Made by a program: the position numbers and the translations under genes
Part shown: positions 44,989 through 55,400 of the stretch, piece by piece
How the letters are laid out: the number at the start of each line of letters is the position of its first letter
How positions within the stretch are numbered: position 1 is the stretch's first letter
The notes under the pieces: model-generated
Told to the model about the DNA's origin: nothing
Seen by the model: only the letters and a program-made list of their open reading frames with translations
The model's database searches: none
Source of the DNA: Amoebophrya sp. A120
Taxonomy: Eukaryota; Sar; Dinophyceae; Syndiniales; Amoebophryaceae
DNA length: 64,000 nucleotides
NCBI GenBank assembly: GCA_905178155.1
Contig: CAJINV010000007.1
Span: 606,358-670,357, forward strand
Direction of reading: 5' to 3'

Positions 44989-47121
44989 ATGATGACCAAC
45001 AAGAAGAACAACGAACAGCGACAACAAGTAGAACACGACCCCAAGTTACTCTCGAAAAGAAATTTGTTTCAACATTTACTGCTAAGTAGAGTAAGTACTA
45101 CTAAAAATTATACCACCCCCTGCAAGGCATATTCAGTACAAAATTTTTTCTCACCTTGCATTGCTGCAACAAGTTGTAGACGTCAAAGCAATTTCAGCAC
45201 TTCACAAGTAAGCCGGAAGTAGAGCAGGATAGAAATTTGTACCTCGTCGACTAGATCAACTACTCCTTTTTTTTGTGGTGTTCGGCAATACAACATCAAT
45301 CTACTTCTACTTTATCATCAAAAGCCGTCGTCTGGGTGGTCCTCATCGCCTGCGACCCCTACACACCAGAAGGAGCTCTTCCACAGTTGGACGAACAGTT
45401 CGTGGACAGCAGTCCTCCGCAGCAGCGACTAGTTACACTCCTGCTCCGCCCTTCATCATCAACCGGCGACACGACATCAGGTACAAGTACACTACGGATA
45501 TTTTTTGTAGTCGAGTTTATTTTGACTTTACGTTTTATTTTACATGTGCGCATTCATTCTATCCTAGTCCTACTGCCATTGAAGATTGGCGGGTACAACT
45601 TCCTCTTCTGCAAATGAATATGGTGCACCTGCTCTTGTGATCCGGCCGAGCACGGACTTCTTGATCCTGGCCTCGACAAGTAAAAGGCTTAAATTTTTGT
45701 CATGCATTTTTACAATCTGTTATCTATCAGGTGAAGAAGATGAATAAGGCGAAACAGGCGAAGGTGCTGCGGGACAGCTGTGCCAGGGCGGCCCCCGCCC
45801 GGGGCAGGTCCTCGTTCCCGAAGAAGTTAGCTGGCGCTGCGTTGTTCGCGCACAGCCAGACGGGGTGTGCACCAGGCGCGCACGGGTTTGAGGTGTTGCT
45901 CACCAACCGGAAGAAGGAAAATAAGGTGCACCTCGGCAACATGAAGAAGGAGAATGTTGTATCGCGAGGGAAAATCTTCACCCCTCCCCATACTCACAAT
46001 GCAAATTTGTGATGTTAATTTGTGAGACCACAAATCTAGTCAGCTTTGTCTTGCATATGAGGCATCAAATAGGAGGCGTGTGGCGTATTGCACAGCCAAG
46101 CTGTCATGCGCTTTTGCCTACTGCATCTGCAAAGCTGTCTGTCATGCCTGAGTGCTAAGTAGACTTTTGCATACCTAATCAGGCTCAGCAAATTATGCCT
46201 GCAAGCGCTTACTGCAATACAGCGCTAATTTGTGTACGCAAATCCAGCTACAGAAATTCCCGTTTCGATGTGGGGAGGGGGCTTTTTTCACTTTGATATG
46301 TTGCGGCAGACGAAAAGAAAGTAGAGTCAATTACTTCATCGCTCTCCACCGCCAAGTGCACCACGCTCGCCACCAGCAGCTATTATCATCGGTGCAAACT
46401 ATGCATTGCAAATATGTCTGGGTCTGGAAGGGTGCAAGTTTGTGTTGCTCTGCTAGAATGTCCCGCATCTGTCATGTACGATACCCAAAAGCCCCAATTT
46501 TCTGTCATTCAAAAACGCAGTTTGTCATGCTGAATAGACAACACCTTGCAACTCAGAAACTTGTCACGCTGAGCCGTCATTTGTGGCGTCTTCATGATTC
46601 GGCGGCCAGCGACGTCACAAGTTTCCAGACCCAGACGTATAATTTGCATTTGATACAAACTAGGCACTGACTACGATCCCCTGAAGATCACTTTTTGGAA
46701 GGGAGCGAAGAAAGGCGATGCCGAAAAGTATGCTGAGTTGACAAAAACAGAACCGGAAAACGAGGTGAAGGCTGACTTCTGGAAGACCGATCTTGGATTC
46801 GCTGCGCTGGACACAACGGTGTCAGCGGACTCTGCCTCGAAGCTGTTTGGGCTCCAGTGCGCAAATCATGATAAAGAAAACGAATGGATGTCGTGGGCCT
46901 ACCAGAACGACATGACGGGCTTCAACAATTTCTGGAAGGGCGACAAATATGACGTCCTCGAACTGCAGTGGTGGAGGGCCCCGTGCATCACCAATTGTTT
47001 TTTTGGACATAACCAAAGGGATCGCAAAGGGGGTGAAGTGAAAATTGTCGGCAAGAACTGCGTACCGGCGGAATCCTCCGGAACGGGTGCAGCAGATTCA
47101 TCAGCTTGCATGGGCTGCTGA
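44989..47121 (+). CDS. Small protein ending in CMGC; middle exons unresolved
   Basis: The first exon starts ATG 44989 (MMTNKKNNEQRQQVEHDPKL) and ends at a consensus donor GTAAGTACT (45091). The 3' part is clear: exon 45731-45959 after acceptor TATCTATCAG, then 46304-46399 and 46661-47121, joined across two introners (KKENVAADEKKVES; YYHRCKLGTDYDPLKITFW). One or two further exons probably lie in 45170-45480 (acceptor GTTGTAG, donor GTAAGC), but I cannot make their phases agree. The C-terminal domain is compact and rich in Trp (DFWKTDLGFAALD; WMSWAYQNDMTGFNNFWKG; LELQWWRAPCITNC). The last four residues CMGC fit a CaaX-like prenylation box only loosely. Family not recognised. Confidence 0.6.
45960..46298 (+). 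mobile_element. Introner IE-G
   Basis: Starts TATCGCGAGGGAAAATC and ends GGGGGCTTTTTTCACTTTGA. DR TGTTG at 45955-45959 and 46299-46303. Confidence 0.8.
46400..46655 (+). mobile_element. Introner IE-A
   Basis: Starts TATGCATTGCAAATATGTC and ends AATTTGCATTTGATA. DR CAAAC at 46395-46399 and 46656-46660. Confidence 0.82.
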
Positions 47122-48189
47122 ACCTCCAAGACCGGGGGCGACGGAATCAAAAATACAATATTTATCGTCCAAGGTAGTATGTACTAGTACTTTTAATTAG
47201 TACTAGCTAGTACTGTAGAAGAGCAAACCGGGCAGGAAGATAACAAGTAGGTACCAGGCGCCGACGAGGTGGAAACAAGATATGGAATGTGGAAAAAGAA
47301 GCCAAACGAAAAATTGAGTATTTCGATCATACACTCGCGACACTTAGAGGATGAAGAAGGAGACGGTGTTGAAAAGTTATTTCTTGGGAAAAACATGAAT
47401 CGTCGCGGAGAAAATCAGTTTTTGCCTTGTTGTTTTTGCCGTTTTCTACTTTTTTTGACATATTGCATGGTCGACGGCGTAATTGGTTTGGAAACCAATA
47501 CCAAACCAGTACAGCTTTTTCGCCTGAAGAGGCAATTAAGTTTAAAGATGTGGTCCGGTATTCTTTTAACTAAATGTATACAAAGTCATTTTATTTTTCC
47601 CTCTTTTTCGTTTCGTATTCGTTTCTCTTTTTCATGCATATTTTCACGTCGTGGTCGTAGTCCTTCTCAAGTACACCATGAGCACACCACGACGTGAAAA
47701 CGAAAAGAAAGTTTCAGATGAGTACCAAGGTATCCCCTTGTGCTTTTTTGAACCTCCCGACGTGCGGTAACTTAATTTGAATAGTTTAGAAAATATACGT
47801 ATTAAAGTCCCCTGAGATGACTAGCCTGAGTTGCGAGTTGTAATACTATCATCTCTGCGGAAAAACAAATCTGAGGTGAAAGAGCATTCGTTCCTCTTGT
47901 CAAATTTATCGCGAAGCGTTTAGAACAAGGAACACTTGTTTAACATCGTGTTCGTGTGTTCCGATATTGTGGAATGTTTTGAGTCAGCCGAAAAAAACAG
48001 ACTCAAGAAATATCATCATCGCGTTTTTCTTGCCTTCGTACGTTGATGTTTTTTTTCCCACGAGGATCGATTTATATGTTTTACTAGTGCTACAGTCGAG
48101 ACAAACCGAAAGAGAGACTCTTAGGTTCGTTATTTTCCGCATCCGATCGCTCTCTGTCTGTCTGTCGGTCAACCTGTAGTTCTTGTCGT
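47122..48189. other. Intergenic region with one long hairpin
   Basis: AT-rich, without convincing genes. At 47643-47699 TTTCACGTCGTGG faces CCACGACGTGAAA across a loop of about 31 bases. Confidence 0.5.
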
Positions 48190-48457
48190 CCTTCGTTCAC
48201 CCCTGTCGTCCTCCGTAGTTTGTTCGCCAGCATCACAACTGCAGCATATCATCCTGATTGGAGCATGACAAATTCCGAAATACGAATAGAAAATGCTTCT
48301 TATGGGGCTTTGCATGAGAAACATCATCTTCAGCATGCAAAATTTCATTACAAGCATGGGGTGGGGACGTTTTTACAAAGGATAGACACGCCGCAGTGTT
48401 CTTCTTGAGGCAATTTGTTATGCGAATCATACGGATGCGACCCTTTTGCATTGCATA
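48190..48457. mobile_element. Introner remnants, IE-H and IE-B right ends
   Basis: An IE-H-like right end (GGGTGGGGACGTTTTTACAA...GATA, to 48384) and an IE-B-like right end (GGATGCGACCCTTTTGCATT...CATA, to 48457) stand close together without clear left partners. A 29-bp block at 48190-48218 (CCTTCGTTCACCCCTGTCGT...) recurs at 49507-49535. Confidence 0.5.
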
Positions 48458-49550
48458 CCAACTGCGTCGGACTTGTTCCCCTTTGCCCTCCTGAGCTGCT
48501 CCGCTTTTATAACAGCAGCGCGAGTATGCATTGCAAACATGCCTGGGCCTGGGAGAATGATCTTGCTTCTAATGCGTCTGCTGGATGACGCGCATGGTCT
48601 CGAATGCACGCAAAAGCATGCAACACAGGCTTTGCCGAGGCCTCTTGAAGATGCCTATTCCGCGTGATCAGTTCCTTAATCTTGTGTGTGCAGCACAAAT
48701 TGGGTGACTTTGGTTTTCATGCAATACAAATTTAAACGCCTCTTCGTCCAGAGGCAGAGTCCGCGCGACAAGTTGGAAATCTTCCAGACCCAAAAATATT
48801 TTCAAGTGATAGCGCGTTTTCCATAGTTTGGTTTTTTTGACGATGGTTGCAGCTTCGTCCACGTACTTCTGCGGAATCCAGGCGCACATCAGCTTGTGGA
48901 CATGTTCTACATCCGGGAGGGAACCATCATACGACTCGGGACCGTAGGCGCGTGCTTCGGCGGGGGCGATCTGTTCATTAGGAGAATGGAAAGATTAAGG
49001 ATTTCCATTGCAGTTGCGCCATTTTGTTTGTAGATGCCACGGACCAAGCATCTCGTTTGTAGATGCGACCTCGCCCTGGCACGCAACCTTGTGCTGGCAA
49101 TGCGTGCATGACAAATTCCGGAAATCCAAACAGTACTACATGAAGAACTTGTCATGCACCGGGTCAATCTGTACTGGTGTTTGTAATGCTGTTGATGCCA
49201 TACAAATCCAAATGAGGGGCAGGGGGAGTTGTGCACGTTCATATCAAATTTTCGTCGTGGATCTTCGCCGCTTCCAGCACCTCATGGTCGATTTTCAGGC
49301 TTTTTTCATTCTCATGAAGGTCGTCGTTGTGGCAGGAGCTTAGCTGCATCGTGTTGAGATGTTGTTGGTCCCCTGCAGCCTCTCCTCGCGCGGCTGCCAC
49401 TGCCAGTTGTGCTACTGCTAAACGACGGACCTGGGTATCAAGTGCAAATATGTCTGGGCCTCGAAGAATGCAGACTTGTGATGCTCTTTTTCAGTTACGC
49501 AAAAAACCTTCGTTCACCCCTGTCGTCCTCCGTAGCTTGTTCATCTCGTG
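48458..49550 (-). CDS. Minus-strand gene, partial, with worn introners
   Basis: Reading downward: an exon near 49550-49505 (HEMNKLRRTTGVNE), 49435-49246 (VRRLAVAQLAVAAARGEAAG... ENEKSLKIDHEVLEAAKIHD), about 48980-48812 (EQIAPAEARAYGPESYDGSL... KLMCAWIPQKYVDEAATIVK) and about 48524-48458 (Lys/Arg-rich). The second and third exons have the clear helical, charged character of coding sequence, while the opposite strand does not. The protein looks like a coiled-coil or helical cytoplasmic protein; I cannot name a family. Both ends are uncertain. The two introns at 49436 and about 49244 keep an introner TIR on one side only, so their exact edges are inferred from frame and from AG acceptors. Confidence 0.5.
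48525..48811 (-). mobile_element. Introner IE-A in minus-strand gene
   Basis: Plus-strand ends TATGCATTGCAAACATGCC and CAAAAATATTTTCAAGTGATA are diverged IE-A TIRs. DR GCGCG at 48518-48522 and 48812-48816; the left copy is two bases away from the element. Confidence 0.7.
48981..49243 (-). mobile_element. Half-eroded introner IE-C
   Basis: On the minus strand it begins TATGAACGTGCACAACTCCC, a good IE-C TIR, but its far end has no matching repeat. Instead it ends in a pyrimidine-rich CTTTCCATTCTCCTAATGAACAG, split here as a normal-looking AG acceptor zone (about 48975-48997). Confidence 0.5.
49436..49504 (-). mobile_element. Solo IE-A end
   Basis: Plus-strand TATCAAGTGCAAATATGTC followed by interior sequence to about 49495, then unrelated DNA. 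The opposite TIR is missing. It serves as the 3' end of a minus-strand intron. Confidence 0.55.
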
Positions 49551-49589
49551 CAAGCACCCCTATAAAAAGATATCTGACTTCAGTTCAAC

Positions 49590-49882
49590 TACATCGGTTG
49601 TAAAAACGTCCCCACCCCAGAGTCGAGATGGTAAATCTGCAATACAAATCTCCAGGAAATGGGAGTTGTGCATGACAAGTTTTCACCTGCAGCAGGGTAG
49701 TGCTGCTTAGCAAGGGAACAAGCCGCATGAGAGAGCCACTTTCTTATCCTGTTTACAGCATTACAAATTTCTTGAAAACACGACTGGAAATGCCCCTCAT
49801 GGAGCTGCGCATTACAACAAATGATTCCGTCATTGCACATTTGCATGACAGCTCTGGGGTGGGTACGTTTTTGCTGATGATA
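49590..49882. mobile_element. Introner IE-H
   Basis: TIRs GTAAAAACGTCCCCACCCCA and GGGGTGGGTACGTTTTTGC. No DR directly abuts both ends; CTGAC occurs 12 bases before the left end (49575-49579) and right after the right end. Confidence 0.65.
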
Positions 49883-49967
49883 CTGACGGATACCACGGGG
49901 TACTTGATGCCCGCCTACGAGGGCGACCCTCCGAAGGGCTGCACTGTGAAATACCAGACCAGTCACG

Positions 49968-50012
49968 TATCAATTGCAAAAATGTCTGGGTCTGGAAGAT
50001 TGCAACTTGTCT
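49968..50012. mobile_element. Truncated IE-A left end
   Basis: TATCAATTGCAAAAATGTC and the next about 25 IE-A bases, then unrelated sequence; no right end within 2 kb. A plus-strand frame (KGCTVKYQTSHVSIAKM...) reads from 49883 through it to a stop at 50027. Confidence 0.65.
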
Positions 50013-50027
50013 GGAAAGGCTGTTGCT

Positions 50028-52479
50028 GAATATTAAAAACGGGGGATGAAATATTAAACTGTAGTTGCGGAAATCGAAATAATAACCCTGACAGGCCAGA
50101 GCCGACCGACGCAGATAGGGTTGTTCCTTCAGGGTTACTTAATAAGGGGCTTAGGTTAGGGTTTGTATTTTAGCTCTACACTATGAAAAAATCCGGCTGC
50201 AGAACATGTTTTTGCTTTTATCATTTCAAATTCTACGTATGAGTTTCTTCCTTTTTAGTTTTGTAACGACCAGATCGAGATCCATTTTCAAATTCTACGG
50301 TGTGGTCACGACCAGATCGAGATCCAGAACGATTATTCTACCGGTTTTCCTTATTTCTGTCGTTTCGCACCCATTTGAAAGTATTAATGTTTCTTTGCCA
50401 AAAATGTAACAGTTTAGGTTTTTCTTTTTGATTTTGCACCTTCGAAATTTTCGTTTTTTCATTAAGTTCTTTTTGCCTCGTTTCAGTCGTCTCTAGGAGC
50501 AAACTATCGAAGGAGAAGCAGAAAGAAGCTACAACTCGGCTTATTTTTTGAAGCCTCCAATACAACAGTTACAGTAGCCGTACTCGCACGAGAATAATTA
50601 CCTGACCCCCCCTATCATCACGCTGTAGCCCAGTGGGACTGGAGCGCCGCTCTCTTTTTTTCCGGCTTCGCAAATTCATACATTGATTGAGCAACTACTG
50701 GAAGACGAGCGCTAATAGAAATGAATTTGCTTGCCGGGTTATATCTAAGATTGCAATGGCGCGATAGTTTCTTTCGCTTGCCCACCCCATACCCGGACTC
50801 ACTTTTATAGCCTCGGTGGAATGAAAAAAGCCTCCCGAACGAGGAAAGATGTAAAAGAAAGCACTTAGTGCACGTGGGCAGTCGTTCTTCAATTTTTACC
50901 CCCGTAGTTGTTGCAGAGTCGAGGAAGACGGGAAGGAAAGAGCGGAATAGCAACGTTTCGCTTCCCTTCCAGTCTTGCTCGAGCTATCCCGGCTCGGCTC
51001 TGCAACTCTGCAGCGATTATTCTCACAGTAGTAAGTTTTCATTCGATATCGATTCCCAGAAGAGGGAAGCCAAAAGCTATCACTTTCGCACGATGACACC
51101 CTTCGAGGTAGCAGGAGCAGCTCGATTTGCGGCTCGCGAGATTATGGGACAAAGTGAATGCTTATGCTTTCCTCGCAACAGTTTTACCCGACCCGCTGCC
51201 AAAAAAATATCCGCAAAAGATGGAAGCCTCTTCCCAGTGCGGTCCATGAAGATAGGGTAGGCATTGATTGCCACCCGCCCGTGTTCGTTCCGTGCAGAAA
51301 GTTTTTCCCTGCGTATAATGTGGTGTCCTTTATAATTTTGCGACTGTCCTAGTAGTTCTACTGGTTCTTGCTCCCCTCTCCCCTCCCAAATTTCTCTGCA
51401 AGATCGATGAGGAGAGCATGAGCAGGTGTTCAACAGCACTCCAGACAGCGGATGTTGTACTTAGCTGTTTGTTGAAGCTCAAATTAATAAAGCCCAACCG
51501 GCAGACTCAGAAGTCTCAGAAAAGCGGTACAACTACAAGATACGTCGAGCGCGTTTTTAGCTGACACTACGCAGCACTTAATGAGGCTAGGGTCCTGTTT
51601 TATGTTTTTGTTTTATTTAATTATGATGCAGCGGAAATGCTTTGAACAGCGGCACTGAGCAAGATCATCCTGAGTACTAAAAAGTAATTCCTCTGTTTTG
51701 AGATTAAGTTGTGCAGCAGTGCAGCGTGCGGCGTGAATCATATTAGAAAGATAGTTCTTAGCAGCAGCAGCGTGCGACCAAGAAGATGGACGAAGATCAC
51801 GGTCAGGTACGGCCCGAAGATCACCTGGCAAAGGATCTCGTGTAGATCACGATCTAGACAATATATCTCACGCAAGATTTTTCCCTTTGGTTCCTTGGTT
51901 TATCTTTATGTGCATGTTGACCTGCTTAAGTATTTGATTTGTAGTGTTATGCTTTGCTGTTGCTGGGCCTGGGCATATGAGTCCGGTTCGCTAGGTGTGC
52001 GACTTTATTGAGCCAGAATTCATCGAACAATAGGATTCGCAATCACAGCTGCAGTTTCGTTTTGTTACTTGTAGTTTGTCAACCATCAAAATGTCGAAGG
52101 TTCTACTTCCTTTTGTTTCTGCAGGCTATTATGGTTGTTCTCATGCTCGTGCATTATAAAGCAAAGCGAGAGCTGAAACAGCTGCAATTGTAAGCGACAC
52201 AAAAGCTTAACTTTTGATCTACCTATGAATACATTGTTCGTCTTTTTTTGCACGACTTTACCTTTAAATTTGTCTGTGTTTGCTGATATAAGCCCGCTAC
52301 TGCCGTGTAATCTATTATTGCAAAAGTACGTCGTTTAATATTTCTGCGGAAAAAATGCCGGAGGGTTCTTTCGTAAGGCTGTAAAAAGCAGAAGTGAAAG
52401 ACTCAACGACCAGAAGAATATTTTTACAGAGAACCACTCTACTGTTTCTGAAGATGACCACAACATTTACTAGATTAGT
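50028..52479. other. Intergenic region
   Basis: Mostly AT-rich. Between 50868 and 51439 both strands are open (130 codons plus, 119 codons minus, overlapping); neither is clearly protein, so neither is called. CGACCAGATCGAGATCCA occurs twice (about 50268 and 50309). Confidence 0.4.
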
Positions 52480-55400
52480 ATGTCAGAACACCTCCTATTA
52501 AGCTTTGTCGAGGACTACAAAAGCTACGTGAACCACGACGCATTGGACCACCTCAGGGCGCCCTGGACGGCCTCCACCATGGAAGTTTCTCTTTCCTCAT
52601 TCTTCAGCAGCAGCTCAGTTACAGCGGGACAGGACAGCAAGAGCAGGGGAACTTCTACGAGGATTTTTACACGAGACAGCGCAAGAACTACACCTCGAAG
52701 AAGTTGCTGTACCACGACGATAACAAGAGCGTTGAAGAGGAAGAGCACACGGACAAGATCAAGAACCCTGGAAGGAGCGGCAATGAAAACAAAATCCAGG
52801 GCCAGGGGCAACACGAAGGAGATGAAGCTGCATAAGATGCAGCTTCGGACATCACCATTGCTCCACTTGAAACAACTCAAGATGTTGACCATAAGCCTGG
52901 TTAGTTCCCCACTTTTTTGGTCCTCAGCGAGGCCTGCTGATGCAGCGGTATTAACCAAAAATGCCAACACAGAAGTGGACCTACAAGAATATCAAGAAGG
53001 GCAACTAGCAACATCATCATCCTCAAGCGGTAGAGACGAGCAGAGGTCATTTTTGCGAGGAACAAGGTCCTCCAGCTCTAAAAATACCGTTACCGGGGGA
53101 GATTCTACTGAAGGGGACGAAGTGCAACATCAGCAAGACCAGGACTTTCTCGTCCAGCGTTTCCGACGAGAGTGGAAACTGTACCAGGGTTTGTGTCTCT
53201 GGAAATCCGATATAAAAAAATCCCCTTCGACCGCGACGTCTTCATCTAAAATAGATCAACCTGAAACTGAAATAAGTCATCGCGAAGTTGTAGATGTTCT
53301 TGACGAGGCGAATAAAGTAGACGCTGAGGGAACACCAGGAGGCACCACTGCAGGTCATGAAGATGAAGGGCAAGAACTTGCTGTGCGAAATGTTGAAAAA
53401 ATGACACGAGAAGTACACGAAGATCACGATCATGACCGCGAGCTCCTGCACGAGGAGCTGGAATTGGAAAAGAAGCCCGATTTCAGTGTCTTCGGGAGAA
53501 CCCGGCCAAAAGGAACTACAAATGCCGCGATCCGGGCAGCTGAAATTCAAGCGGACAAGCGAGAAAAGGAATCCGCGGCTTTGGCCGGCAGAACCATTCA
53601 CGATTTGCAACGCAGTGCGGTAGCAGAGCTGAAAAAACAGTGGGAAAAGTTGTCGTGGGAATCGAAGATGAAATTGCTTTTCAAGAATAGAGAAATTTTC
53701 GGTGTTTTCTTGCCAGAGTTCATGCGCAAGGACCTCCTTCTCGGGAAAGCGAAAGTTACAACTACCGAGGAGCAAGAACTGGAAAAAAACGCCTTCATCA
53801 TGCCTGACGGGAAAACAACTTCGCCCCCCGAGGATCACTACTATCCCATTGCTCACACACCCACCAGCAGTGTGGGCGACGTCCCCGTCGCCGACGACTG
53901 GTTCTACAACTACCCTGTGGCGCGCACACCCAGCAGTGTGGGCGATTTGGACCACTTCGAACCTGTAGGACGACCGGGTGAAGCTAGTACACATGGAGGG
54001 CCCGACGTCCCCTGGCCAGCGTCCTCCGAAAGACCTTTTGTGGTTCATAATGCTCCAGCAGGTGGTGTTGTTTCCGAGAACTATCTCCTGCCCACTTTAA
54101 TTCACCCGACGACCTGCTGTGTGAATTTTCTGCAGATCATGGGCCCTTGCAGCAATTCTGTTCATGATCCTAGTGCAGCTGCGGTGGACCATTCTTGTAC
54201 CCACGCCGCTGGAATGGGAGCAATGGTTCTGCAGGGTCAACAACCGGATTTTTCCGAAGGCAACTTGCCTAGCTCGCCGGAAAGCAGTTCATCCTGTTGT
54301 TACAAAAGCGGTTCCTGCAGGTCCTCGCTGGAACTGAGTAAGAACGGAGAGGACCACGGAGCGCAGCAACAGCCGGGAAATGCCACCACGACGTCTTCTG
54401 CATCGACGTACTGCCCCAGTCCGGAGATGAAAGACGGCGGAATCACAGTGTTTACACCTCCATTCGTGTCGTGCAACGGGAGCAATTCGACGTCCGCGAC
54501 ACCGAATTCAAGTCCCGTGGCGGAGTCCGCGTTATCCATCCCAGAGGTGGATCACCCGGAACCGGAGCCGGAACGCAACGCCGAAGAGGACCCTGTTGTA
54601 ACGTCGTGCCCGCACTGTGCAGCAGCAAGTGGGACCGCGGCTCTTGTTGCGAATCGTCCTCGCGAAGTAGATCTAGAACAACATATCGCAGCTGTATCAA
54701 ATAAAAGTGACAGCGAGGGCCGGGATAATTCACAGCCGTGGACCGAAATGAAGGTCGTTGAAAGTACGTCCAAAAGAACTAAAGACAAGCGAGTAGTACC
54801 TCCAAAAGTGCCCGAAGTAGAACCACGTCGAAGCCGAAGGGTACAAGGTGCGGCAGAAGCAGGTGGCACAGCGGAGCAGGATGTGGGAGGTTCTCGAAAG
54901 AAGACTTCGATGTTGAAAGCGGCACACCATGTTGCAGACGACCACAGCGGAGGTTCTCGAAATGAAGTCGTGCGACCAGGCGATTATACCAAAAAGCAGG
55001 CACATGCCCCGCCTCTTATTTCACAGGACGTGCCTTGTATTGGTAGCACGACTTCTGCAGCAGCTGCGCCATCTTGTCTGATAGTACCCGACCCGGCAAC
55101 ATTAAAAGGCCGGCAGCAGGAGCGACAGCACCCTGACTCTACAACTAAAGCTGCTGGGACAGACGTGGAGAAAAAATGGAAAGCTGCTCCGCGTGGAAGT
55201 TGTACGAAGACGGATAAAACAAAAACGTCGCCCAGCAAAAGTTCTACTAGCAGCAGCAAGAGTAAGAATCCGTGGAGCGCGTTGATGCTATCGGATGACG
55301 AGGAGGACAGTGGTGAGCCGGCTGCTCTCCCCCTGTCGGGAGACGAGGATGAAACTGAGCCAGGCTTCAGCCGGCAAACGACAACGACGACCAGCGAGCA

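Noticed and set aside
50868-51439. Overlapping frames on both strands as genes
   Set aside because: Both look partly protein-like, so neither can be preferred without transcript data.
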